Shown piece after piece: positions 33,948 to 42,109 of a DNA stretch of 64,000 nucleotides. Both the position numbers and the translations under genes were made by a program. Source of the stretch: Curtobacterium sp. Leaf183 (GTDB lineage: Bacteria > Actinomycetota > Actinomycetes > Actinomycetales > Microbacteriaceae); assembly GCF_001424385.1 (NCBI RefSeq), contig NZ_LMPO01000001.1:461017-525016 (forward strand). Direction: 5' to 3'. The notes under the pieces are model-generated. The model was given only the letters and a program-made list of their open reading frames with translations, was not told the origin of the DNA and ran no database searches. Each line of letters begins with the position of its first letter. The first letter of the stretch is position 1.

Positions 33948-35985
33948 TCGGCAGAACCGACGCCTGTCGCGGGACACCCGCTACGGCCGCTACGCGGGCG
34001 GGCCGGACCCGCTCGCCCCGCCCGCCGACCTGTCCGAGGCGCTCGACGCCATCGGACAGGACGTCATGGCGGGGTACTCCCCCGAACGCGCGATGCGGGA
34101 GTTCCTGCGCCGCGGCGGTCGTGACCAGCGCGGACTCGACGACCTGGCGCGCCGGGTCGCCGAGAAGCGCCGTGAGCTCACGGCGAAGAACAACCTCGAC
34201 GGCACCCTGCAGCAGGTCAAGCAGCTGCTCGACGAGGCTCTGCTCGCCGAACGCGGTCAGCTCGCGCGTGACACCGAGATCGAGGACGGCGACCGAGCCC
34301 TGGCCGAACTGCAGCTCGACAGCCTGCCCCCGTCGCCTGCCGCCGCGGTGAGCGAACTCGGCAGCTACGACTGGAAGAGCCCCACGGCGCGCCAGAAGTA
34401 CGACGAGATCAAGGACCTGCTCGGCCGCGAGATGCTCGACCAGCGGTTCGCGGGGATGAAGCAGGCGCTCGAGAACGCCGATGACGACGACCGCGCCGAC
34501 GTCCAGGCGATGATGCAGGACCTCAACCAGCTGCTCGAGGACCACCGCGCCGGCACCGACTCGCAGGAGCAGTTCGACGAGTTCATGGCCAAGCACGGCG
34601 AGTACTTCCCGTCGGACCCGAAGAACGTCGACGAGCTCCTCGACGACCTGGCCGCACGGTCGGCCGCCGCCCAGCGGATGCGCAACTCGATGACGCCCGA
34701 GCAGCGCGACGAGCTCGACGCCCTGGCGCAGCAGGCGTTCGGCTCCCCCGACCTGATGGGTGCGCTGTCCCAGCTCGACGGCAACCTCCGCGCGCTGCGC
34801 CCCGGTGAGGACTGGGGCGGTTCCGAGCGGATGGAGGGCGAGCAGGGGCTCGGGCTGGGCGACGGCACCGGCGTGTTCCAGGACATCGCGGACCTCGACT
34901 CCCTCGCCGAGCAACTGGCGCAGTCGGGTCCGGGGTCGGACATCGACGACCTCGACCTCGACTCCCTCGCCCGGCAGCTCGGCGCGGACGCGGCCGTCGA
35001 CGCCCGCACCCTGCAGCAGCTCGAGAAGGCACTGCAGAACTCCGGCACGATGCGCCGCGGTGCCGACGGGCAGTTCAGGCTCACCCCGAAGGCGATGCGG
35101 CAGCTCGGCAAGAACCTGCTCAAGGACGTCGCGCAGAAGATGTCCGGCCGTCAGGGCGCGCGCGACCTGCGCCGGTCGGGTGCCGCGGGCGAGGCGTCCG
35201 GCGCGACACGTCAGTGGGCGTTCGGCGACACCGAGCCGTGGGACATCCCCCGGACGATCACGAACGCCGTGACCCGCACCGCCTCGACCGGCCGCACCGG
35301 CGCGGGCGTGCGGCTGACGATCGACGACGTCGAGGTGCAGGAGACCGAGGCCCGCACCCAGGCCGTGGTCGCGCTGCTCGTCGACACGTCGTTCTCGATG
35401 GCGATGGAGGACCGCTGGGTCCCCATGAAGCGCACGGCCCTGGCCCTGCACACGCTCATCTCCACCCGATTCCGCGGGGACGACCTGCAGCTCATCGCCT
35501 TCGGCCGCGAAGCCGAGGTGATGGACGTCGAACACCTCGTCGGGCTCGACGCGATGTGGGACAAGGGCACGAACCTGCACCACGCCCTGCTGCTGGCGAA
35601 CCGGCACTTCCGCAAGCACCCGACGGCCCAGCCCGTGCTGCTCATCGTCACGGACGGCGAACCGACCTCGCACCTCGAGCCGAACGGGCAGGTGTTCTTC
35701 AGCTACCCGCCCGACCCGATGACCATCGCGCTGAGCGTCCGCGAGCTCGAGAACGCCCACCGGCTCGGCGCCCAGACGACGTTCTTCCGGCTCGGCGACG
35801 ACCCGGGGCTCGCCCGGTTCATCGACGGCATGGCCCGGCGCGTGGACGGCACCGTCACCGCGCCCGAGAACGACGACCTCGGCGTCGCGGTGGTGGGCTC
35901 GTACCTCGGCTCGCGTCGCGGCGGCGGGCTGTTCCGCGACGACGACTGGGGCGGTTTCGGTGGTGCGTTCGGTCGATCCGGCTGA
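33940..35985 (+). CDS. VWA-domain protein partner of AAA ATPase
   Basis: A 681-residue soluble protein. The first about 460 residues are helical, acidic, Gln/Leu/Asp-rich, with several coiled-coil-like segments. The C-terminal VWA domain has the MIDAS motif DTSFS (Asp482, Ser484, Ser486) and TDGEPTSHL, with a metal-binding Thr likely in KGTNLHHAL. It ends in a Gly-rich tail. ATG 33940 overlaps the ATPase stop in another frame. It is the expected co-chaperone or adaptor of the ATPase. No membrane segment is visible, unlike DUF58 at 17495. Confidence 0.87.
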   Translation: MASRQNRRLSRDTRYGRYAGGPDPLAPPADLSEALDAIGQDVMAGYSPERAMREFLRRGGRDQRGLDDLARRVAEKRRELTAKNNLDGTLQQVKQLLDEALLAERGQLARDTEIEDGDRALAELQLDSLPPSPAAAVSELGSYDWKSPTARQKYDEIKDLLGREMLDQRFAGMKQALENADDDDRADVQAMMQDLNQLLEDHRAGTDSQEQFDEFMAKHGEYFPSDPKNVDELLDDLAARSAAAQRMRNSMTPEQRDELDALAQQAFGSPDLMGALSQLDGNLRALRPGEDWGGSERMEGEQGLGLGDGTGVFQDIADLDSLAEQLAQSGPGSDIDDLDLDSLARQLGADAAVDARTLQQLEKALQNSGTMRRGADGQFRLTPKAMRQLGKNLLKDVAQKMSGRQGARDLRRSGAAGEASGATRQWAFGDTEPWDIPRTITNAVTRTASTGRTGAGVRLTIDDVEVQETEARTQAVVALLVDTSFSMAMEDRWVPMKRTALALHTLISTRFRGDDLQLIAFGREAEVMDVEHLVGLDAMWDKGTNLHHALLLANRHFRKHPTAQPVLLIVTDGEPTSHLEPNGQVFFSYPPDPMTIALSVRELENAHRLGAQTTFFRLGDDPGLARFIDGMARRVDGTVTAPENDDLGVAVVGSYLGSRRGGGLFRDDDWGGFGGAFGRSG

Positions 35986-35999
35986 CCCGGCCGGATGAC

Positions 36000-36041
36000 G
36001 GACAGGAGGCCCGTGGCGGGACCGCCACGGGCCTCCTGTCC
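36000..36041. repeat. Family-1 palindromic repeat, perfect 20-bp arms
   Basis: The left arm GGACAGGAGGCCCGTGGCGG (36000-36019) and its exact complement (36022-36041) flank only GA. It lies between the convergent VWA gene (stop 35985) and the gene ending at 36056, and is the only hairpin there, so here it serves as the bidirectional terminator. Confidence 0.9.
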
Positions 36042-36055
36042 GTTCTGGACCGGCG

Positions 36056-36820
36056 TCAGAACAGCGGCCAGGGAACCGCCGAGCCGTACCCGGCCGGCGG
36101 CGGGAAGCTGCCGACGGCCGACAGGGCGGCGCAGCGCGCTTCGAGGTTGTCGATCTCGTCGACGGTCAGGTGCTCGGTGAGCGCCTCGCCCAGGTCACCG
36201 TGGAGTGCCGCGGTGACGCGGTCGATGCCGGCGAGCTCGTCCTCGGTGAGCGCCTCGCCGACCCAGCCCCACAGCACCGTGCGGAGCTTGTGTTCGACGT
36301 GGAAGGTGAGACCGTGGTCGACGCCGTACCGGTGGCCGTCGGGCATGGCCAGCACGTGGCCGCCCTTGCGGTCGGCGTTGTTGACGACGACGTCGAAGAC
36401 CGCCATCCGCCGGAGGGCTGCCGTGTCCTCGTGCACCAGGGTGACGGGTCGGTCGTGTTCGTCGATCGCCTCGAGGACGGTCTTGACGCCGGGCTGCTCC
36501 GCCTGGTCGGCGGGGACGACGTCGACGGCGTCCTGATCGGGATCGACGTCCTGCCAGCGCTGCACCATGCCGCGTCCGAGCGGTCCGTCGCCCAACCAGG
36601 TGGGCGGGACGACGTGCCAGCCGAACGCCTCGGAGACCAGGAACGCCGAGACCTCGCGGCCGGCGAGGGTGCCGTCCGGGAAGTCCCACAGCGGCTTCTC
36701 GCCGGCGACGGGCTTGTAGACGACCTCGTTGCCGTCGAGCTCGGCCAGGAAGGTGGCGTTCGAGGCCTCACGGATGCGCGCGACGAGCTCCATGCCGCTC
36801 GTGTCTGCGGCTCCGCTCAT
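36056..36820 (-). CDS. SCO1664-family protein (PI3/4-kinase-like fold)
   Basis: A 254-residue protein of the actinobacterial SCO1664 family. It has NATFLAELDGNEVVYKPV with a conserved Lys like an ATP-binding strand, MAVFDVVVNNADRKGGHVL (catalytic-loop-like NNADRK) and YGVDHGLTFH (metal DxG-like). The fold is probably kinase-like, but its substrate is unknown. It overlaps the DUF3090 gene by 4 bases (ATGA). This gene, DUF3090 and the histidine phosphatase form a set that in streptomycetes and mycobacteria precedes mshC (mycothiol cysteine ligase); mshC is not next here. Confidence 0.85.
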   Translation of the reverse strand: MSGAADTSGMELVARIREASNATFLAELDGNEVVYKPVAGEKPLWDFPDGTLAGREVSAFLVSEAFGWHVVPPTWLGDGPLGRGMVQRWQDVDPDQDAVDVVPADQAEQPGVKTVLEAIDEHDRPVTLVHEDTAALRRMAVFDVVVNNADRKGGHVLAMPDGHRYGVDHGLTFHVEHKLRTVLWGWVGEALTEDELAGIDRVTAALHGDLGEALTEHLTVDEIDNLEARCAALSAVGSFPPPAGYGSAVPWPLF

Positions 36821-37344
36821 GCCAGTCCGGGTGGTCGCCCGGCGGCCACCACCTCGCGCGTGCGTTCAACGAAGGCCCGGGCGGTACCGACAGGGATCTT
36901 CACCTGCAGCAGCTCGGCCGGTTCCGGGATCTCCACGACGGCCTCGACCTCGCCGTCGGTGTCGGTCTCCTCGGCCACGATCTCGACCTCGTCGTCGATC
37001 GGGTACGCCTCGATGACGACCTGTGCGGTCGCCGGGTCGAAGCCCAGGCTGAGGGCTCCCGCGCGGAACTCGGGTTCGACGGGCTGGTCGAGCGGGTCGA
37101 CGTCGTACAGCTCACGCGGCACCGTCGGGGGGACGCTGAACCGGTTGTCCTCGACCGTCGCGACCTCGTCGAGCAGTTCGTCGAGCTTCTCCGCCAGCAC
37201 GGCGGACTGTTCCTTCTCGAGCGCGACGCTCACGACGCGGCGGCCGTCACGGGCCTGCAGGTAGAAGGACCGCTCGCCCGGGTTCCCGATGGTGCCGACG
37301 ACGAGACGGTCCGGCCAGTCGAAGCCGTGGACGATGGTGGGCAT
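36817..37344 (-). CDS. DUF3090 family protein
   Basis: A 175-residue protein of unknown function. Visible features are IGNPGERSFYLQARDGRR, LEKEQSAVLAEKLDELLDEV and a C-terminal PAELLQVKIPVGTARAFVERT, matching the actinobacterial DUF3090 family. ATG 37344 has the consensus-like -10 TACAAT six bases upstream (37356-37351), so it is leaderless and probably drives the SCO1664-type gene too. It always travels with the SCO1664-like gene in the genomes I know, which suggests a common complex. Confidence 0.88.
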   Translation of the reverse strand: MPTIVHGFDWPDRLVVGTIGNPGERSFYLQARDGRRVVSVALEKEQSAVLAEKLDELLDEVATVEDNRFSVPPTVPRELYDVDPLDQPVEPEFRAGALSLGFDPATAQVVIEAYPIDDEVEIVAEETDTDGEVEAVVEIPEPAELLQVKIPVGTARAFVERTREVVAAGRPPGLA

Positions 37345-37396
37345 ACCCGCATTGTAGGAGCGGGCGGCTGCGTCCGTTCAGGGTCTGGGGTCCCGC

Positions 37397-38134
37397 TCAG
37401 GGTTGCGGTGCGTCGTCCGGCTCGGCGTCGCTGCCGTCGTCGGGCACCGGGTTGCCGGCGCCGCCGCCGACGGCCGCGTCACCGGTCGGGGCCGGGGCCT
37501 TCGCGAGCCAGGACAGGTCGCCGGACTCGGTGTTCGTGGACACCACCTCGGGACGGTGCTCGCCGTAGCGCACGACGGACACCGACGCCGGACCGACCGT
37601 GATCCGCTGGAACAGGTCGAGGTGCATGCCGAGGGCGTCGGCCAGGACCGCCTTGATGATGTCGCCGTGGCTCACCGCGACCCAGACCGCGTTCGCGCCG
37701 TGTTCGGCCTCGATCTGCGCGTCGATCCTGCGGATGGCCGCGACGGCCCGTGACTGCATCGTCTGCATCGACTCGCCGCCCGGGAACACCACCGCGCTCG
37801 GGTTCGACTGCACCACGCGCCAGAGCGGCTCCTTCGCCAGGTCGCTGAGCTTCCGGTTCTGCCAGTCGCCGTAGTCGGCCTCGGTGATCGCCCGTTCGAT
37901 CCGCTGCTCGGGCTCACCCGGCTGGAACGCGGTGATCGCGCGCGCCGTCTGCCGGCAGCGCTCGAGCGGACTCGACACCACCGCGACCAGCGGCACCTCG
38001 GCGATGCGTTCCGCCGTCCGTGCTGCCTGCTGCTTGCCGACGCTGTCGAGGGCGACACCGGCGGTGCGGCCCGCCAGCAGCCCCGTCGCGTTCGCGGTGG
38101 TGCGTCCGTGCCGGACGAGGAGGACGGTCGCCAT
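37397..38134 (-). CDS. Histidine phosphatase (MSMEG_4193-type phosphomutase-like)
   Basis: A 245-residue member of the histidine phosphatase superfamily. The catalytic RHGRT with His9 is at residues 8-12, further Arg/His sites are in SSPLERCRQTA and VAVSHGDIIKAV, and TEADYGDW carries the acid. A disordered acidic tail ends the protein. ATG 38134 has TAGGAT six bases upstream (leaderless). It lies 52 bases before DUF3090 in the conserved mycothiol-associated set. Substrate unknown. Confidence 0.88.
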   Translation of the reverse strand: MATVLLVRHGRTTANATGLLAGRTAGVALDSVGKQQAARTAERIAEVPLVAVVSSPLERCRQTARAITAFQPGEPEQRIERAITEADYGDWQNRKLSDLAKEPLWRVVQSNPSAVVFPGGESMQTMQSRAVAAIRRIDAQIEAEHGANAVWVAVSHGDIIKAVLADALGMHLDLFQRITVGPASVSVVRYGEHRPEVVSTNTESGDLSWLAKAPAPTGDAAVGGGAGNPVPDDGSDAEPDDAPQP

Positions 38135-38205
38135 GGGTCGATCCTATTCACGCGCGGCCACCACGGATTCGTCGGGCGCCCAGGCCGGTCTGCATACTGG
38201 AGGTG

Positions 38206-38664
38206 ATGGATGCCGTGTTCCGCTTGTTCCGCCGCTACCCCTCGGCGGGTCGGTTCCTCGTCGTCGGCGGCATCGGCTTCCTCATCACGATGGTCATCAA
38301 CTACGGGTTGAAGCTGTTCGTGATCCCCCAGCACCCCGTGACCGCGCTGATCGTGGGCACCGTCGTCGCGACGGTCGTCTCCTACTGGCTCAACAAGAAG
38401 TGGTCCTTCGGCGACCGCGGCGGTCGGCACACCGGGCTCGAGATGCTGTACTTCGTGATCGTCAGCGCGATCGGGATCGGCCTGAACTCCGCGCCGCTGT
38501 GGCTCTCGCGCTACGCCTTCGGCCTCGAGGTCCCGAACGTCACCCTGGCCACGCAGGAGATCGCGGACTTCGTCAGCGGCCCGGTGATCGGCACGATGAT
38601 CGCGATGGTCTTCCGCTACTGGGCGATGAGTCGCTGGGTGTTCGTCCGCCGCGCCGAGGCCTGA
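38206..38664 (+). CDS. GtrA-family membrane protein
   Basis: A 152-residue protein with four membrane helices. GtrA marks are FRRYPSAGRFLVVGGIGFL at the N-terminus and SYWLNKKWSFGDR in the middle, ending YWAMSRWVFVRR. GtrA proteins probably flip or support polyprenyl-linked sugars for envelope glycosylation. The ATG 38206 has CATACT seven bases upstream (leaderless). The following VOC gene starts 4 bases after the stop, so they are co-transcribed, though a functional link is not obvious. Confidence 0.87.
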   Translation: MDAVFRLFRRYPSAGRFLVVGGIGFLITMVINYGLKLFVIPQHPVTALIVGTVVATVVSYWLNKKWSFGDRGGRHTGLEMLYFVIVSAIGIGLNSAPLWLSRYAFGLEVPNVTLATQEIADFVSGPVIGTMIAMVFRYWAMSRWVFVRRAEA

Positions 38665-38668
38665 GCCG

Positions 38669-39079
38669 GTGACCGACGAGCCGGCACTCGTCCCCGAGCT
38701 GCTGGTGACCGATCTCGACGTCAGCCTGCGGTTCTGGGTCGACCGGTGCGGGTTCACGATCCGGTACGCCCGTCCGGACGAGCGCTTCGCGTACCTCGTG
38801 CTCGGGTCCGCGCACCTGATGCTCGAGCAGGCAGGGGTCGGACGGAACTGGGTCGCCGGACCGCTCGACCCGCCGCTCGGGCGGGGCGTGAACCTGCAGA
38901 TCGCTGTGCCCGACAGCGACAGCGTGGCGGAGGCGCTGCGGCAGGCCGATGTCCCGCTCTTCATGGCGCCGGAGACGAAGTGGTACCCGACGGGCGACAC
39001 CGAGGTCGGCGTCCGACAGTTCCTGGTGGCCGATCCGGACGGGTACCTCATCCGGTTCCAGTCACGGGTTGCTCACTGA
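38669..39079 (+). CDS. VOC-family (glyoxalase/bleomycin-resistance) protein
   Basis: A 136-residue protein with two beta-alpha-beta-beta-beta modules: PELLVTDLDVSLRFWVDRCG then QFLVADPDGYLIRFQSR. The internal acid/His metal ligands are not complete at the usual places, so it may bind and sequester rather than catalyse. GTG 38669 lies 4 bases after gtrA. Members include bleomycin-binding and glyoxalase-like proteins; the specific ligand is unknown. Confidence 0.85.
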   Translation: MTDEPALVPELLVTDLDVSLRFWVDRCGFTIRYARPDERFAYLVLGSAHLMLEQAGVGRNWVAGPLDPPLGRGVNLQIAVPDSDSVAEALRQADVPLFMAPETKWYPTGDTEVGVRQFLVADPDGYLIRFQSRVAH

Positions 39080-39105
39080 CCGCCCTGATCCGGCAGGATG
39101 GACGG

Positions 39106-39534
39106 GTGCTGGTCTCGATCGTCTACATGAGCCGCGCGGTCGCCGACTTCGACGACGCCGCGATGGCCGAACTCCTGCACGGGTCGCGGCTCCGCAACGA
39201 AGCGCTGGGCGTGTCCGGGCTGCTCGTGGCGAAGGGCGGCCGGTTCATGCAGCTGCTCGAGGGTCCCGCATGGAGCGTCGACGACCGGTACGCCGCGATC
39301 GCCCGTGACCCGAAGCACACCGACCTGACCTCGCTCATCCGCGAGGAGATCCCGGAGCGGCGCTTCGACGGGTGGTCGATGGCCTTCCACAGCCTGGACG
39401 ACCACGACCTGGCGTCCGAGGACGGCTTCAGTCCGTTCCTGCGCGGTGGGATGGACTTCCCGCCGTCGTTCGACCGCACCAGCGCGGCGTGGCTGCTCCG
39501 GTGGTTCCGCGACCGTGAACTCCGCGACGTCTGA
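39106..39534 (+). CDS. BLUF blue-light sensor, stand-alone
   Basis: A 142-residue FAD-binding BLUF domain with only a short helical tail. Tyr7 (VSIVYMSRA), Asn31 and Gln49 (FMQLLEG) match the photocycle residues of known BLUF proteins, as do Trp90 and Met92 (GWSMAF). Short BLUF proteins act by binding a separate partner. GTG 39106 is supported by AGGA at 39095-39098 and by the conserved N-terminus. It lies in line with GtrA and VOC genes; the convergent TetR gene ends 10 bases later. The partner is not in evidence. Confidence 0.92.
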   Translation: MLVSIVYMSRAVADFDDAAMAELLHGSRLRNEALGVSGLLVAKGGRFMQLLEGPAWSVDDRYAAIARDPKHTDLTSLIREEIPERRFDGWSMAFHSLDDHDLASEDGFSPFLRGGMDFPPSFDRTSAAWLLRWFRDRELRDV

Positions 39535-39543
39535 GCACACAGC

Positions 39544-40161
39544 TCAGGCGATGAAGGTCTCCTCGACGACGCGGAGCAGTCGTCGGCGGTGGGTCCGCTC
39601 GGCGACCCCGTGCACCAGCACCTGCCACATCGTCGACACCGCGGGCAGCAGGTCCGCTCGTCCCGACCGCACGTTCGACACGAGCTGCACACCGGTGAAG
39701 TACGGCACGAGCGTCGCGCCGAGTGCCTCCGGTGCCACGTCGGAGCGCACCTCGCCGCTCGCGACCGCGAGTCGGAAGACGTCGACCACGCCGGCGATCC
39801 ACTGCTCGTAGAAGCTCGCCGTCTGCTGCGCCAGGACACCGTGCTCGAGCGAGATGCGGATGCCTGCCCGGACGACCACGTCGGTCATCAGCAGGTCGGC
39901 GACCCCTCGCGACGCGCGGATCAGCGTGACGAGTGGCGAGGGGTCGACGGACTGCAGCGCATGGAAGGTCCGGGCGTTCTGCTCGTCGATGACGGCGAGC
40001 GCCAGCGCGTGCTTGGTCGGGAACCACCGGTGCAGGGTCCCCTGGGAGACCCCGGCCGCACGAGCGATCCCGGCGATGCTCGCCGTGGCGTATCCGTCGC
40101 GGTCGAACGCGACCGCGGCCGCCTCGACGAGCAGTGCGCGCCGGCCCTGGTCTGGCTGCAT
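39544..40161 (-). CDS. TetR-family regulator (gamma-butyrolactone-receptor-like)
   Basis: A 205-residue regulator. HTH: RALLVEAAAVAFDRDGYATA, IAGIARAAGVSQGTLHRWFP. The C-terminal domain (LMTDVVVRAGIRISLEHGVL, TASFYEQWIAGVVDVF) resembles ScbR-like receptors. It follows the NAD(P)-binding protein gene by 8 bases on the same strand, divergent from the oxidoreductase at 40964. The two palindromic sites at 40890-40907 and 40927-40944 are its likely operators. Ligand unknown; a small quinone or lactone is a guess. Confidence 0.83.
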   Translation of the reverse strand: MQPDQGRRALLVEAAAVAFDRDGYATASIAGIARAAGVSQGTLHRWFPTKHALALAVIDEQNARTFHALQSVDPSPLVTLIRASRGVADLLMTDVVVRAGIRISLEHGVLAQQTASFYEQWIAGVVDVFRLAVASGEVRSDVAPEALGATLVPYFTGVQLVSNVRSGRADLLPAVSTMWQVLVHGVAERTHRRRLLRVVEETFIA

Positions 40162-40169
40162 CCGACCGG

Positions 40170-40820
40170 TCAGGCCTGGTCGGCGCGGAGGAAGTCGGCG
40201 ATCGGGGTGCTGCCGCTGTTGAAGCGGTAGGTGCTGCCCGCGGTGCCGCTCGACTCGAGCACGTCGGCGACCACGTGCGCGACGTCCGCACGGGAGACCT
40301 TCGCTCCCTTGCCATCCCAGTCGACCGCGCCGGTGGGCTCGTCGTCCGTCAGGGTGCTCGGTGCGACGATCGTCCACTCGAGGCCGGAGTCACGGACCAC
40401 CGCGTCGGCGATCATCTTCGACTGGGCGTAGGCAAAGAAGTCGTCGTCCTGCGGCACCCCGTGGTCGAGCTCGGAGCCGGACCAGGAGACCATCACGTAG
40501 CGCTCGACGCCGGCGCGAGCGGTGGCCTGCACCGACAGCACGGCCGCGTCGCGGTCGATCGCCCAGGTGCGGTCGACCGATCCCCCGCCGGCGCCCGCGG
40601 ACCACAGGACCGCGTCCTTGCCACGGACCAGGTCCTCGAAGCCCGACAGCGTCAGCTGCTGGATGTCGGCGACGGTCGCCTCGCCGCCGTGCTGGGCGAT
40701 CTCGTCGGCCTGTTCGGGCTTGCGGATGACGGACGTGACGGTGTGACCGCGCTCGCTGAGGATGCGCGTCGCGAGGAGTGCGACCTTGCCGTGGCCGCCG
40801 AAGATGATGATGTCGCTCAT
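40170..40820 (-). CDS. NAD(P)-binding atypical SDR protein
   Basis: A 216-residue single-domain Rossmann protein: IIIFGGHGKVALLATRIL at the N-terminus, VERYVMVSWSG and a YAQSK motif (Tyr and Lys) at about 135. It belongs to the NmrA/YwnB-like atypical short-chain dehydrogenases, often redox sensors rather than enzymes. ATG 40820 has TAGCGT seven bases upstream (leaderless). It forms an operon with the TetR gene and is divergent from the oxidoreductase at 40964, so all three probably respond together. Confidence 0.87.
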   Translation of the reverse strand: MSDIIIFGGHGKVALLATRILSERGHTVTSVIRKPEQADEIAQHGGEATVADIQQLTLSGFEDLVRGKDAVLWSAGAGGGSVDRTWAIDRDAAVLSVQATARAGVERYVMVSWSGSELDHGVPQDDDFFAYAQSKMIADAVVRDSGLEWTIVAPSTLTDDEPTGAVDWDGKGAKVSRADVAHVVADVLESSGTAGSTYRFNSGSTPIADFLRADQA

Positions 40821-40889
40821 TGCAACGACGCTACGCGGGGCGCCTCAACAGTCGGTGACCGGAGTTCCGCTCGATGCTCGATCCGTTGT

Positions 40890-40952
40890 TGCTTCGAATT
40901 CGCAGCAGTGATACGGTTCTGCCCAGTGCTTCGAACTCGAAGCACTGGGCAG
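40890..40952. promoter_or_regulatory. Two palindromic operators in a divergent promoter region
   Basis: Site 1 TGCTTCGAATTCGCAGCA (40890-40907, one mismatch between arms) and site 2 TGCTTCGAACTCGAAGCA (40927-40944) share a consensus and are centred 37 bases apart. Site 2 is the core of a longer palindrome with exact 16-bp arms (40919-40934 and 40937-40952). TACGGT lies between the sites (40912-40917), a likely -10 for the gene at 40964. A TetR dimer of dimers is the natural ligand. Confidence 0.82.
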
Positions 40953-40963
40953 AGGAGAGAACC

Positions 40964-41893
40964 ATGCAGGCAGTGCAGTTCCACGAAGTCGGCGGACCCG
41001 AGGTCCTCCACCTGGTCGACATCGACCGGCCCACCCCCGGCACCGGCCAGGTGCGCATCCGTGTCGCCGCATCGGCCTACAACGCCGCGGACGGCGGCAT
41101 GCGCGGCGGGTTCCTGCCGATCCCCGTCCAGCTTCCGCACGTCCCCGGGTACGACGTGTCCGGCACGGTGGACGCGCTCGGCGACGGGGTCGACGGACTG
41201 TCGATCGGCGACGCGGCGATCGGCTTCCTGCCGATGGAGCTCGACGGCGGCGCAGCTGAGTACGTCGTCGCCCCCGCCGCGTCGCTCGTCCCCGCGCCGA
41301 CGAGCATCCCCCTGACGGACGCCGCGGCCCTGCCCTCGGTGGCGCTCACCGCGTGGCAGGCACTGTTCGACGACGGGCACCTCACGGCGGGTCAGCGCGT
41401 GCTGGTCGTCGGGGCCGGCGGGGTCGTCGGCGGGTACGCGATCCAGCTCGCCAAGCGCGCCGGGGTCACCGTCGTCGCGACGGCCAGCCCCCGCAGCGTC
41501 GCTGCCGTCCGTGCCGCCGGCGCCGACCAGGTGATCGACCACACCACGACCGAACCGCTCGACGCCCTCGACGGTCAGGTCGACGTGCTGCTCAACCTCG
41601 CGCCGATCGACCCCGAGCAGTTCGCTGCCGACGTGGCCGCCGTCCGCGACGGTGGCACGGTCGTCAGCACGACCGCGTTCATGGCCACACCCGGTGACGA
41701 GGAGCGCGGCGTCGCGGCGACGACGGTGTTCGTCCGGCCGGACCGCGAGCGGCTGGCGGAACTGGTGTCCCTCGTCGACGCCGGGCAGCTGACCGTCCAG
41801 GTCGACCGGCGCATCCCGCTGGCCGAGCTGCCGGCGCTGCACGCCGAAGCCGAGGCCGGCCGGGTCGCCGGCAAGGTCATCGTGCTGCCCTGA
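40964..41893 (+). CDS. Zinc-independent NADP quinone-type oxidoreductase (MDR)
   Basis: A 309-residue medium-chain reductase without the zinc-ligand cysteines. It starts MQAVQFHEVGGPEVLHLVD, has VLVVGAGGVVGGYAIQLAKRAG as nucleotide fold, and ends VAGKVIVLP. Members reduce quinones or enones with NADPH. ATG 40964 has AGAGGAG just upstream. The promoter has two strong palindromes, so expression is probably induced by a ligand of the TetR protein encoded divergently. Together the locus looks like a self-contained quinone or electrophile response unit. Confidence 0.9.
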   Translation: MQAVQFHEVGGPEVLHLVDIDRPTPGTGQVRIRVAASAYNAADGGMRGGFLPIPVQLPHVPGYDVSGTVDALGDGVDGLSIGDAAIGFLPMELDGGAAEYVVAPAASLVPAPTSIPLTDAAALPSVALTAWQALFDDGHLTAGQRVLVVGAGGVVGGYAIQLAKRAGVTVVATASPRSVAAVRAAGADQVIDHTTTEPLDALDGQVDVLLNLAPIDPEQFAADVAAVRDGGTVVSTTAFMATPGDEERGVAATTVFVRPDRERLAELVSLVDAGQLTVQVDRRIPLAELPALHAEAEAGRVAGKVIVLP

Positions 41894-41923
41894 CCGGGCC
41901 GGTGCCCGTCCCGATCGGCACCG

Positions 41924-42011
41924 TGGCGGAGGGTGTGGGATTCGAACCCACGAGACATCGCTGCCCACCTGTTTTCAAGACAGGCTCCATCGGCCACTCG
42001 GACAACCCTCC
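41924..42011 (-). tRNA. tRNA-Ser (anticodon TGA), CCA encoded
   Basis: The minus strand gives acceptor GGAGGGT/ACCCTCC, discriminator G and an encoded CCA (41924-41926). The anticodon arm CCTGT-CTTGAAA-ACAGG gives TGA. The long variable arm GGGCAGCGATGTC and T arm GGTTCGAATCC are clear. It lies 99 bases downstream of the minus-strand HAD gene that follows serS, so the synthetase and its substrate tRNA are near neighbours. Of three tRNAs here only this one has CCA in DNA. Confidence 0.96.
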
Positions 42012-42109
42012 AGGTGACACGGCCACGTGGCGAGACGTGACCGCGTCCCGGAAAGTGTACCGGGCCTCCACACCGGGCAGGGCGACCACCCGGGGGACGC
42101 GACGGAGGA

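Noticed and set aside
32562-35985. Magnesium or cobalt chelatase genes
   Set aside because: The ATPase and VWA proteins resemble ChlI/ChlD in fold, but there is no ChlH-like subunit or porphyrin/corrin gene nearby.
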